From Glandiceps talaboti (Eukaryota; Hemichordata; Enteropneusta; Spengelidae): DNA of 64,000 nt. Every line of letters begins with the position of its first letter. The stretch's first letter is position 1. Positions 46,355-58,783 of the stretch are shown piece after piece. The stretch is taken from the NCBI RefSeq assembly GCF_964340395.1, contig NC_135564.1, positions 21,219,902 through 21,283,901 of the forward strand, given 5' to 3'. Both the position numbers and the translations under genes were made by a program. The notes beneath the pieces were generated by a model, which saw only the letters and a list, made by a program, of their open reading frames with translations, was not told the origin of the DNA and ran no database searches.

Positions 46355-49300
46355 GCATTCTGGATGTGTTTATCTCATCAGTGATATGCAAATTAGGGCT
46401 AAAAAGACTCAAACTAAAAGAAAGTCTATAACAAGATGATCCAATCAGTAATATGCAAATTAGTGCCTAATAATATGTCTTTTTGGTCAAAATTCTATCA
46501 TTAGATTCAGATGTATTCTTGATGTGTTTATCTCATCACTTATATGCAAATTAGGGCTAAAAAGACTAAAACTAAGTCTATATTTACAAAGTCTGTAACA
46601 AGATGATCCAATCAGTAATATGCAAATTAGTGCCTAATAACGTGTCTTTTTGGTCAAGTCTATCATTAGATTAAGATGTATTCTTGATGTGTTTATCTCA
46701 TCACTGATATGCAAATTAGGGCTAAAAAGACTCAAACTAAAAGAAAGTCTATAACAAGATGATCCAATCAGTAATATGCAAATTAGTGTCTAATAATGTG
46801 TCTTTTTGGTCAAAAGTCTATCATTAGATTAAGATGAACTCTTGATGTGTTTATCTCATCAGTGATATGCAAATTAGGGCTAAAAAGACTCAAACTAAAA
46901 GAAAGTCTATAACAAGATGATCCAATCAGTAATATGCAAATTAGTGCCTAATAATATGTCTTTTTGGTCAAAATTCTATCATTAGATTCAGATGTATTCT
47001 TGATGTGTTTATCTCATCACTTATATGCAAATTAGGGCTACAAAGACTAAAACTAAGTCTATATTTACAAAGTCTGTAACAAGATGATCCAATCAGTAAT
47101 ATGCAAATTAGTGCCTAATAACGTGTCTTTTTGGTCAAGTCTATCATTAGATTAAGATGTATTCTTGATGTGTTTATCTCATCACTGATATGCAAATTAG
47201 GGCTAAAAAGACTCAAACTAAAAGAAAGTCTATAACAAGATGATCCAATCAGTAATATGCAAATTAGTGCCTAATAATATGTCTTTTTGGTCAAAATTCT
47301 ATCATTAGATTAAGATGTAATTTTGATGTGTTTATCTCATTAGTGATATGCAAATTAGGGCTACAAAGACTAAAACTAAGTCTATATTTACAAAAAGTCT
47401 ATAACAAGATGATCTAATCAGTAATATGCAAATTAGTGTCTAATAATGTGTCTTTTTGGTCAAAAGTCTATCATTAGATTAAGATGTACTCTTGATGTGT
47501 TTATCTCATCAGTGATATGCAAATTAGGGCTAAAAAGACTCAAACTAAAAGAAAGTCTATAACAAGATGATCCAATCAGTAATATGCAAATTAGTGCCTA
47601 ATAATATGTCTTTTTGGTCAAAATTCTATCATTAGATTCAGATGTATTCTTGATGTGTTTATCTCATCACTTATATGCAAATTAGGGCTAAAAAGACTAA
47701 AACTAAGTCTATATTTACAAAGTCTGTAACAAGATGATCCAATCAGTAATATGCAAATTAGTGCCTAATAACGTGTCTTTTTGGTCAAGTCTATCATTAG
47801 ATTAAGATGTATTCTTGATGTGTTTATCTCATCAGTGATATGCAAATTAGGGCTAAAAAGACTCAAACTAAAAGAAAGTCTATAACAAGATGATCCAATC
47901 AGTAATATGCAAATTAGTGTCTAATAATGTGTCTTTTTGGTCAAAAGTCTATCATTAGATTAAGATGTACTCTTGATGTGTTTATCTCATCAGTGATATG
48001 CAAATTAGGGCTAAAAAGACTCAAACTAAAAGAAAGTCTATAACAAGATGATCCAATCAGTAATATGCAAATTAGTGCCTAATAATATGTCTTTTTGGTC
48101 AAAATTCTATCATTAGATTAAGATGTAATTTTGATGTGTTTATCTCATTAGTGATATGCAAATTAGGGCTACAAAGACTAAAACTAAGTCTATATTTACA
48201 AAAAGTCTATAACAAGATGATCTAATCAGTAATATGCAAATTAGTGTCTAATAATGTGTCTTTTTGGTCAAAAGTCTATCATTAGATTAAGATGTACTCT
48301 TGATGTGTTTATCTCATCAGTGATATGCAAATTAGGGCTAAAAAGACTCAAACTAAAAGAAAGTCTATAACAAGATGATCCAATCAGTAATATGCAAATT
48401 AGTGCCTAATAATATGTCTTTTTGGTCAAAATTCTATCATTAGATTAAGATGTAATTTTGATGTGTTTATCTCATTAGTGATATGCAAATTAGGGCTACA
48501 AAGACTAAAACTAAGTCTATATTTACAAAAAGTCTATAACAAGATGATCTAATCAGTAATATGCAAATTAGTGCCTAATAATGTGTCTTTTTGATCAAAA
48601 ATCTATCATTAGATTAAGATGTATTCTGGATGTGTTTATCTCATCAGTGATATGCAAATTAGGGCTAAGAAGGCTAAAAATAAAAGAAAGTCTATAACAA
48701 GATGATCCAATCAGTAATATGCAAATTAGTGCCTAATAATATGTCTTTTTGGTCAAAATTCTATCATTAGATTCAGATGTATTCTTGATGTGTTTATCTC
48801 ATCACTTATATGCAAGTTAGGGCTAAAAAGACTAAAACTAAAAGCCTATATTTACAAAAAGTCTATAACAAGATGATCCAATCAGTAATATGCAAATTAG
48901 TGTCTAATAATGTGTCTTTTTGGTCAAAAGTCTATCATTAGATTAAGATGTACTCTTGATGTGTTTATCTCATCAGTGATATGCAAATTAGGGCTAAAAA
49001 GACTCAAACTAAAAGAAAGTCTATAACAAGATGATCCAATCAGTAATATGCAAATTAGTGCCTAATAATATGTCTTTTTGGTCAAAATTCTATCATTAGA
49101 TTAAGATGTAATTTTGATGTGTTTATCTCATTAGTGATATGCAAATTAGGGCTAAAAAGCCTCAAACTAAAAGTCTATATTTACAAAACATCTATAACAA
49201 GATGATCTCTTCAGTGATATGCAAATTAGGGGCTAATAATGTGGCTTTTTGGTCAAAAGTCTATCATTAGTTTAAGATGTATTCTTAATACTATGATCTC

Positions 49301-49505
49301 ATCGATGATATGCAAATTAGGGCTAAAAAGCCTAAAACTAAAGGTCTTTATTTAAAAAAGTCTATAATAAGATGATCCAATCAGTAATATGCAAATTAGT
49401 GCCTAAAAATGTGTCTTTATGGTAAAAAATCTATCATTAGTTTAAGATGTATTCTTGATATGTTTATCTCATCAGTGATATGCAAATTAGGGCTATAAAG
49501 ACTAA
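46355..49505. repeat. 3.15 kb satellite, about 160 bp units with two POU octamers each
   Basis: About 20 units of 159-163 bp. Each has two related halves, one with CAGTGATATGCAAATTAGGG and one with CAGTAATATGCAAATTAGTG, so ATGCAAAT appears about every 80 bp. Units come in subtypes (with TCTATATTTACAAAGTCTG, or CTCAAACTAAAAGAAAGTC) arranged in recurring order: the first subtype recurs at about 46581, 47061 and 47708, that is after about three and four units. The outermost right units are the most diverged. No coding function is seen. Confidence 0.95.
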
Positions 49506-49509
49506 AACT

Positions 49510-51400
49510 ATTACAATGGGCTCAGACTTCCAATATCTGATTTCTTTCAAAACTGACACAAAGGTGACATGTCATTCGGAAAATATGCCATATTTGTCAT
49601 CAAAAATCAATATTTTCTGCATAATTAATCATAAAACAAGCTTTATTTTGAAACCTGGCCTTGAGCTCCCATGGACTATACGGGGAAGGTCTGCTGTAAA
49701 GTCTGTATGCATATGTCATAAGGTACATGTACATGTATGATATAGGGTATATACTTTTCTAGGCGAGAAGATTTTGGATAACCCTGCCCATCTAGACTGG
49801 TTGATTTTATTTTAATTGTAGTTCAAAATATTGATATATTTTTCAAAATAATTCTTACAATTGCTAAAAGTAAGATTTCATTTCTCAAAAAATTAATTAT
49901 TTTTGATCAGTTTTTAGGTATTACATCATATGAACTACCGTCTGCATGTATTATAGACCTGTATAGTATGTATTTTGAGTGATACAGTTGGTATAAGAAA
50001 GAGTCAGACCATTTTTAGGGTGTGTAGTATGACAACAGTTTGGTTTTTGGGGGTTTCAACATAGCCTCCCTATGTCATTTCACAAAGAGTTGCCCACCTC
50101 ATCCTGGGATATATGGTCATGTGAACAAAATTAATGAAAGTGGTTTATTTTGCCAATACTAGTTCAAAGAAGCACACTTTAGATAAATTTTCTTTGCCGG
50201 CCCTACTATTAAATTCTATTTTAATAACAATAATGATAACAATAATAATAATAACTTTAGGGTAATAATAATAACATATAATAAATAATCACTAATAAGT
50301 AATAAGTACTAATATAATAAATACTAATGTATGATAAATACTAATATATAATAAATACTAATATATAGTAAATAAGCACATAATTAGGCACCAATGACTG
50401 TTAATTTCTAATTCTCCTTTCATAATTAATTGCACTTAAAGTTGAAATAGTATTGGCATTATGGATTACTCTCATTAAACATGTTCATATGACAGGACAA
50501 CTCTGTGTGAAATGATACTAGGAGGCTTTGCTAAGATTACCAAGCCCTTACTGTTGTCATACTACATACCCAAAAATGGAGACACTTTCTAATACCAACT
50601 TTATAGCACAAAATAGATACTCTACAGATCTATGATAGATACAGGCGGCAGTTTGTACGATGAAATAGCTAAAAACTGACCAAATTAATTGTCTTTTGGA
50701 AAATGAAATCTCACTTTTAAGAATTGTAATAATGTTTTGAAATTTATAGATTTATTCTAAGCTGCAACTGAAGCAAAATCTATCAGTCCAGCTGAGCAGG
50801 GTTTTCCAAAGTTTTCCAGCCCAGAAAAGTATACAAAAAAACACTGCTTTCCAGCAGACCTTTCCCACCTATGGGAGTTGTGCACCCCCCCCCCCCCCCC
50901 TCCCATATTACTTCTGCAAAAAAAATTTAATTCTCTGAGATAGGACAAAAATACACATTTTGATAACACATACAAATTCTACCCACTTTATGCAACTTTA
51001 GTCAGTTATTATTTCATAATCAATTTAATAGTATAAAAATGTTTTTGCTTGACTTATTCTCATTGGCTTTTCTAACCATTGGGGTCGATTTTTCAGGGAG
51101 AAACAGTAGAACAATAAAAAATCAATTAATTATACTGTATTTGCAAATTTATACACACAGTTCTTTCTTTATAGTGGTTTCCCAAACCTGGGCAAGTTTA
51201 CCTTCGTCAAGATTTGATTTCTTCCTTTCACCCCATTTCATAAAAAAATATTGTCTACAAATTATAACCTTGAAAATTTAATATCAACCATATGGGAGCA
51301 CTTTGGTAAATGTAATTTATATTCAATGTATTTTTTCATTATTTCATTAAATAAAACACAATATATTAACCAAACTGTATTAATACAATTTCCATGCAAG
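49510..51400. other. No gene recognised
   Basis: AT-rich, with a (TAA)-rich tract around 50221-50380 and a C-run at 50886-50901. Upstream exons of the 51.4 kb gene may be hidden here but none could be phased. Confidence 0.5.
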
Positions 51401-51411
51401 TTTATTTTCAG

Positions 51412-51813
51412 GAAGCCAGGCTCGACAAAGATGGACAAATGATGGAAAATGTGAGTCAAAAAACTGTCTTTTTAATATTTAATACATTGAAAGTTAGATT
51501 TAGAAACTTTATTTCTATTTGATTGTCATGTCTGCAATATAAAATAAATTTAGAAAATAATATAATTGCATTGTGAGTGAATACTTCAATTCTTATACTA
51601 TTTCTTAAATTTCTTTCTTTTAGCCTGTGGTGATAAGAAGACCCAAGACTGATCGATGTATTTGATTATTACGATACTGATGTGTATTTTGCATTTATGT
51701 ATATCTATTAAAATGTAATTTATGTATTGAAATGTATTTTTAAGTTATTTTATTAGTAGAACTTTTGGAGGAGTTTAGAAGAACAGAAAAACAGTTTCAG
51801 ACATCAGCACCAA
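51412..51813 (+). CDS. Three consecutive small exons of an unidentified plus-strand gene (internal part)
   Basis: Exon a 51412-51450 (acceptor TTATTTTCAG, donor GTGAGT) encodes EARLDKDGQMMEN. Exon b 51624-51657 (acceptor TTCTTTCTTTTAG, donor GTATTT) encodes PVVIRRPKTDR plus one base. Exon c 51757-51813 (acceptor TTATTTTATTAG, donor GTAAGT) completes a Leu codon and encodes ELLEEFRRTEKQFQTSAP. Phases 0-0, 0-1 and 1-1 agree throughout. The product is charged and helical, coiled-coil-like, with no family recognised. If exon b is not spliced it ends two codons later at a stop (51665). Neither the start nor the end of the gene was found. Confidence 0.5.
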
Positions 51814-51839
51814 GTAAGTTTTTTGAGTTTTTTTTAGTT

Positions 51840-53020
51840 TGTATGGCTGCATGAATGATTGCTCTTTTAACTATCCCACCTCACCCCTTCCAACATACGT
51901 ACATCAAATACACTATCATTTTTGCGTCTCCGGCACCAATTGTCATATCTGCGCCATCATCTACCTCGCGTTTCGGTCCGCAGTCTTCGCTGCACATGAT
52001 CATATATTACATATTGACATACACAAACAGCACTCCTCGATTTTTGTTATCCCTTTCCGTACGTCTGGTTTCTTGTGGATTTTGGTTTTCTCTGACTAGG
52101 TGGGTCTCTAGGGTTGATTACTTTGTTTGGTTGGTTGGCGTTGGTTGGTTGGTTGGTCGGTTGGTCGGTTGGTTGGCAATGGTTCGTTGGTTAGTCCTTT
52201 GTAGGTTTTACATATTTTTCACTTGCTGTCTATGGCCTTAATCTCTCATACCAACACACATAAACCTCACAAACCTCCGCCGTGTCGCCGCCATCTCTAT
52301 TACTGCCGTGTCGCCATCTTTATTTGCCATCACCGTTGTGCGTCATATTCATTACAACAATACAATAAAGTCCCCCATTCATTTTAACTTTCTGTATGTA
52401 TGTTTGTATGGTTTAGAGTTATAATGGCACAAATCCATTACAACTCTTCATATTCGCAGTCAAGCATGTGCATGTATGTTAACCATCTCCCCCCAAAAAA
52501 AACAAAAAGTATGTGTCCTTGTATGGTGATTCAAATTGGCAACAAAGAATTGCTTGGCAGCGATGACACCCCTAGCATTGACTAGATAATATGGATTTTA
52601 GAGTAATCAATTTCCAATGCGGCCTAAATTCAACTGCATACAGAGCTCAGTAGAGCTATCAAACATTTAATCCTCTTTTTATCAGGGGGGTGGGTTGGTC
52701 AATTTCACTACAAACATTCAAATTAAACTCTCAAATCCAGGGGACCATATAGCCAGAATTACCATACGAGTATGACTACATTCTCAGTCTAAATAATTGT
52801 TGGCATAAAAATGCTACTAATGACTGAGTGAATTTAAGGTACTGTCGTGTTTAGTGTATCCATGGCTGTGTATTTCAAGACAATATCTATTATATGGTAC
52901 GTCTACAGAATATCAAGTATACATCACTTACACCTAAAAGCTATGAATGGTAAGCGTCATCTAGAAGTTCTTTACTTATCTTTGCTGTTCATCTACAATT
53001 GATCTGTGCTGTCATGAACA
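51840..53020. repeat. Diverged direct repeat, left copy
   Basis: About 1.2 kb resembling 55130-56290 in order. Shared parts are a CATCTACCTCGCG/CAACTACCTCACG block, TTCACTTGC then CTATGG, ATAATGGCAC, the long identical stretch CAAAGAATTGCTTGGCAGC through CCTAGCATTGACTAGATAAT, and ATATCAAGTATACATCAC. The left copy has (GGTT)n at about 52110-52190. The two copies flank the 51 bp minisatellite. Confidence 0.75.
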
Positions 53021-53504
53021 CAGATGAAAAGTGATGTAGCCTCAAATATTCATCTGAAAGTTGTTCATAAACTGATAAATTTTCATCAAGTCTTCATCAA
53101 AGACAGTCTTCAATATTTCAACTTACTAGCCAAGTCAAATTCAGAATTTTTTATGACAAATATGGCCAATATTTTGTCATCATTGCAAAGGTCACAAAAC
53201 AAAGCAATGACAAGGTCTCAAAGCTCATTATAAATAAAATGGGTATTAAGTCATTTAATTTAGGTTTCTATGTATTAAGCTACCAGACTGAGCTTGTGCA
53301 CAAAATGTGAAGTTTGACATTTGTGCCAGGCTTGATTGAAATTGGTCTATGCATCTCTGCTGTATACTGTGCACTATGATTAATGTTTGGCTATTTGACC
53401 TTGAAGATACAGGTCGAGGTCAAAGGTCGAGGTCTCAGAAAGACCATTATCAATAATATGGATATGGATAATATAACACTCAAAGTGGGTCACTATTACA
53501 CACT

Positions 53505-54845
53505 TCAATAATAGCACTCGGTATTAAATAGCACTATTGCAAGAAATGTGGGAATTGAATACTAGCATCCATTATTAAACAGCACTATTGCAAGACATGT
53601 GGGAATTGAATACTAGCACTCGGTATTAAATAGCACTATTGCAAGAAATGTGGGAATTGAATACTAGCACTCGGTATTAAATAGCACTATTGCAAGACAT
53701 GTGGGAATTGAATACCAGCACCTGGTATTAAATAGCACTATTGCAAGACATGTGGGAATTGAATAATAGCACCCGGTATTAAATAGCACTATTGCAAGAA
53801 ATGTGCGAATTGAATACTAGCAACCGGTATTAAATAGCACTATTGCAAGAAATGTGGGAATTGAATACTAGCACCCGGTATTAAATAGCACTATTGCAAG
53901 AAATGTGGGAATTGAATACTAGCACCCGGTATTAAATAGCACTATTGCAAGAAATGTGGGAATTGAATAATAGCACCCGGTATTAAATAGCACTATTGCA
54001 AGACATGTGGGAATTGAATACCAGCACCTGGTATTAAATAGCACTATTGCAAGACATGTGGGAATTGAATAATAGCACCCGGTATTAAATAGCACTATTG
54101 CAAGAAATGTGCGAATTGAATACTAGCAACCGGTATTAAATAGCACTATTGCAAGAAATGTGGGAATTGAATACTAGCACCCGGTATTAAATAGCACTAT
54201 TGCAAGAAATGTGGGAATTGAATACTAGCACCCGGTATTAAATAGCACTATTGCAAGAAATGTGGGAATTGAATAATAGCACCCGGTATTAAATAGCACT
54301 ATTGCAAGAAATGTGGGAATTGAATACCAGCAACCGGTATTAAATAGCACTATTGCAAGACATGTGGGAATTGAATACTAGCACCAAGTATTAAATAGCA
54401 CTATTGCAAGAAATGTGGGAATTGAATACTAGCAACCGGTATTAAATAGCACTATTGCAAGAAATGTGGGAATTGAATACTAGCACCCGGTATTAAATAG
54501 CACTATTGCAAGAAATGTGGGAATTGAATACTAGCACCCGGTATTAAATAGCACTATTGCAAGAAATGTGGGAATTGAATACTAGCAACCGGTATTAAAT
54601 AGCACTATTGCAAGAAATGTGGGAATTGAATACTAGCACCCGGTATTAAATAGCACTATTGCAAGAAATGTGGGAATTGAATACTAGCAACCGGTATTAA
54701 ATAGCACTATTGCAAGAAATGTGGGAATTGAATACTAGCACCCGGTATTAAATAGCACTATTGCAAGAAATGTGGGAATTGAATACTAGCAACCGGTATT
54801 AAATAGCACTATTGCAAGAAATGTGGGAATTGAATACTAGCAACC
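53505..54845. repeat. 51 bp minisatellite, about 26 units
   Basis: Consensus CACTATTGCAAGAAATGTGG, GAATTGAATACTAGCACCCG, GTATTAAATAG. Variants (GACATG, GCGAATTG, CCAGCACCTGG) recur with a spacing of 306 bp (six units), for example GCGAATTG at about 53805 and 54111, showing a block duplication. Confidence 0.95.
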
Positions 54846-55129
54846 GTTCATGTTGTACTTAAAAATAGTGACCCCCCCTGCAATTCATCCACAAAACAAT
54901 CCCCCCCCCTGACAAATATAAAAACACAATGTCCTGCCCATCTGTTGACAGGAAACACTCTTTTTGTTCACGCACACTGCATATATAGTTAATTTTACAT
55001 GTTACATTTTCAGTAATTTTAATTTTTATACTATTTTTTATAACATTAGCATGGAACTATAACAAAACAATAGATGGTTACAAAGGCCAAAGAAAATGAT
55101 TATCAAAATCTTGTGAAATTAAAATGCTT

Positions 55130-55709
55130 TTACTTTTCTGAATAAATGAGTGACTGTTGTTCTTATAACCCCCTCTCCAACCTACACATTTCAAATACTA
55201 CCCGTATTTTCATCATCATCGCCATCAACTACCTCACGCCTCGGTCCTTTTTTGCCATCACTACGCATGACCACATATTACATATACACAAACGGTTCAT
55301 CTTTTTTCTTTTTCTTCTCATTTTGGGTTGTCCTCAGGTTAGGTTAGGTCAGAGGGTCGGTAGTTTGGATTATTTTCACTTGCCTGGCTATGGACTTTCT
55401 CTCATACTTAACATCCACAGACACAAATTTCGCACTTTCACCACTGTCACCAATTTCACCACGTCTCCGTTTGCATTCATCATCTTCGCTGCGTCTTCAT
55501 CTGCATTCACCATCCTTCCCGCGTCTCCACCTGCATTCGTCATGTTCGCCCTGTGTCATATTCAAGTTATTTTTACACCAACACCAACACAAACTATAGG
55601 TTTTCATGTTTGAGAGTTATAATGGCACCATACCCTCATAACTCCTCACTATTGGCTGTCAAGCATTGTGAGTGTGTGTATTAAACTTGCCCCCCCCAAA
55701 AAAAAAAAA

Positions 55710-55740
<31 letters not shown>

Positions 55741-56290
55741 AAGTAATAAATAAAAATAAAGGAAAAACTGTGGCCTATTGTATATAAAAGGGTATGTATG
55801 GCAACTCAAAGGAAGCGACAAAGAATTGCTTGGCAGCAATGATACCCCTAGCATTGACTAGATAATATGGACGTTAGATTCAATATTTCATGCGCCACAT
55901 TTCAACAGAGCTCAGTGAAGTTCTACCAACCCTGTACATCATATCATTGGGATTAGGAATGGACAATAAAAATATCAAGGATCTAACGTTCAGGGGACTT
56001 TTTTGCCCGACTTGCCATATCATAACGGTACTCGGTATATACCAGTTAATCTAGATGAATGAAATAAATGAAATAAAATATACCATAAGTTCTATAAATA
56101 GTCTATACATATAATGACCTACTGAAAGTACTATCGTCTGGCTTTTGTGGCTGTCATTCAAGGCAATTTCTATTACATCTACAAGATATCAAGTGTACAT
56201 CACCTACATCTGACGGCTTAGAGTGTTAAGTGTCTTCTCTAGGGTACTTACTTTTTATTATTCGTCTACATTTGATCATGATGTGTGATG
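55130..56290. repeat. Diverged direct repeat, right copy
   Basis: Partner of 51840-53020. Contains an (AAAT)n run at about 55710-55745. The 155-codon plus-strand frame at 55146 is Thr/His/Phe-rich, overlaps two others and has no conserved counterpart in the left copy, so it is not called as a gene. Confidence 0.75.
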
Positions 56291-56306
56291 ATGATGAACG
56301 TAAGTG

Positions 56307-56403
56307 TAGTCTGTAAGGTACGCCGTGATGGGGCGCCCTCACACTTCAGCCAACCCCTCCCACGCCGGTGAGGGCGGAACGTCAGGACGTATCTTACAGT
56401 CTA
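56307..56403. mobile_element. 97 bp micro-MITE with 9 bp target duplication (TAGTC ends)
   Basis: TAGTCTGTAAGGTACG on the left pairs with TAGACTGTAAGATACG reversed from the right, with a second stem GGCGCCCTCAC/GTGAGGGC inside. Perfect flanks ACGTAAGTG at 56298-56306 and 56404-56412. G+C-rich compared with surroundings. Confidence 0.88.
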
Positions 56404-56414
56404 ACGTAAGTGAC

Positions 56415-56810
56415 ACACAAAATTAATTATGTATGCGTAAGAGCAAATGACACACATCTTATGGCAAATGACAAGCGTATGGAAATAAATGACACACATA
56501 AGGCAAGTAATGCACGTATGACCACAGGGGCGTGTAATATTTCTTAGATTGTTGTTTTCCTGGTCTACAGACTAGATATAACAACCTTTTGACTATATAT
56601 TCCTACCTGTAAGTAAGGAAAAAACATTTCCGCTACTTTAGAGATTGACACATTTGTAGCAGCAGGATTCGTACGATATTTTCCTAAGAAAACGGCGATC
56701 CAGGGCGGCAATCTAAGCAATAATACGTGCCCTGTGCTCGTGACTATAAATGACGCACACACAAGGCGAATGATGCACACATGACAATTAATAAATCTAA
56801 ATGACACACA
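56415..56810. repeat. Degenerate AAATGACACACA repeat
   Basis: The words AAATGACACACA, GCAAATGAC and GCACGTATGAC recur every 20-25 bp on both sides of the MITE at 56523-56736. Confidence 0.55.
56523..56736. mobile_element. 214 bp hAT-like MITE, copy 2
   Basis: Starts CACAGGGGCGTGTAATAT. Its inner sequence is the inverse of 35307-35507 (shared ATATATTCCTACCTGTA and TAGCAGCAGGATTCGTACGA). The flanking 8 bp, CGTATGAC and CTCGTGAC, are only partly alike, so the duplication is decayed. Confidence 0.82.
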
Positions 56811-58783
56811 TGACTACATGAGATGACTACATGCGATATGACTACATGAGGTGACTACATGCGATATGACTACATGAGGTGACTACATGCGATATGACTA
56901 CATGAGATGACTACATGCGATATGACTACATGAGGTGACTACATGAGGTGACTACATGCGATATGACTACATGAGATGACTACATGCGATATGACTACAT
57001 GAGATGACTACATGCGATATGACTACATGAGGTGACTACATGCGATATGACTACATGAGGTGACTACATGCGATGTGACTACATGAGATGACTACATGCG
57101 ATATGACTACATGAGATGACTACATGCGATATGACTACATGAGGTGACTACATGCGATGTGACTACATGAGATGACTACATGCGATATGACTACATTAGA
57201 TGACTACATGCAATACTGCGATGCGAGATGATGACATGATATGCGGCGATTTTGTAATGACGTTATGCCATTCGTAGATTATTCAATATGCATAAGGGGT
57301 AGACCATTCGATATCCTGGGGGGCTTGGAAGATTGGTGGAGAGTCATTATTTTTTTTCCCACCTGCTTGCCTGAGAATTATTTTTTTCTCCTTTTCCTAT
57401 GCTGGCAACTTTTTTTTTCTTTGCTTCTTTGAGATATCCGTATTTTTTTTACGTCAATGTTGAACACCTACATTTGTTGCCACAATTTTCTGTTTGGTTT
57501 TGGCACACGGTAATAGAGAGAGTAAAAAGATGCTGTTCTATCACACACATATTATATTTAAAAAACTACATATTTCATACATGTTTGATTTTCAATTAAA
57601 TAAGCATGCCATGGTATGGTGACACACTGAAAATACAAATCGGAAACTTGATTGGTGAGCTCAAACATTCAGATAGACCGGTCAGTTTCTCCAGATTGGT
57701 CGATGGGGGGGGGGTGTCAGTGTTTTTTTCCATTGGGCCGACAAAAAGTCACTGACCCCCCGCCCCCCCCCCTGAATAAAGTTTCATAGCATCTGACAGT
57801 AAGTTGTAGAAGGAAGAGCTTTTAGACTGGGATATGTCCACCTCTTGTGCGAGTGTCTGTGAATGGGGGGGGGGGGGTTCTAGCGGGTCTCCCCCTAGAA
57901 AACGGCCTGGATGATTTTTACTTCTAAAGGCAATGTTTAGGCTATTCACAGACACTTTCAGACAATAATTTACAAATTTTACAAGACAGCTCTAACATGT
58001 AAATAGCAACTCTGTGAGGTTGAAACATTTTTGAAATAAAGTTTCATAGCATCTTGACAGTAAGAGTTGGAGGAAAGAACTTTGATTTGAGACTGGAACA
58101 TGTCTACCTCTTACGGGGGGTTCTCGGGGGTCCCCCTAGAAGCCCTCGAGGTTTTTTACTTCTCAAGCAATGTTTAGGCTATTCACAGACACTTTCAGAC
58201 AATAATTTGCAAGCTTTACAAGACAGCTCTAACATGTAAAAAGCAACTACACATGGTTGAAACATTTTTGAAATAAAATTTCATAGCATCTTGACAGTAA
58301 GAGGTGGAGGGAAGAACTTTGATTTGAGGCTTGGACATGTCTACCTCTTATGGGGGGGGTCCTAGGGGATCTCCCCTAGAAGCTTTTTAAGGTTTTTTTT
58401 ACCAATTTTGGTGAATCTTATTGTTGGTTTAACGAATGAGTGGCCTCTGGGGTGATGGAGTCCAAGGCCCCCCCCGCCAGATCTGCAGTTTTTTGTTTCT
58501 ATTTAGGCGATTTTTAGGTTATTCATAGCCTCTGAGATATATATTGCCAAACATCGAAAAGCTAAAGTAAATATAACTTTTTACATAAGTTTTCCATGTT
58601 ATAAAAGTGGGCCTGTAACATTGGTATAGGGTCATTGATATTGCATTTATAGTAAAGTTACTGATGTGTTAGAGCACTTTAGGAGGTCATACCTAGTGTA
58701 CAATATAAACTTGAATTTGAGTTGTGGTGTCGATACATGTAGTGTCTGAAATAGGAAGTATATCATCCCTTTTGACAAATTCA

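Noticed and set aside
53505-54845. Repeat-spacer look of the 51 bp array
   Set aside because: All 51 bases repeat, so there is no spacer component.
55146-55613. 155-codon plus-strand frame
   Set aside because: Lies in a diverged repeat, is low in complexity (TFTTVTNFTT, ASPPAF), and its partner copy at 51.8 kb does not keep the frame.
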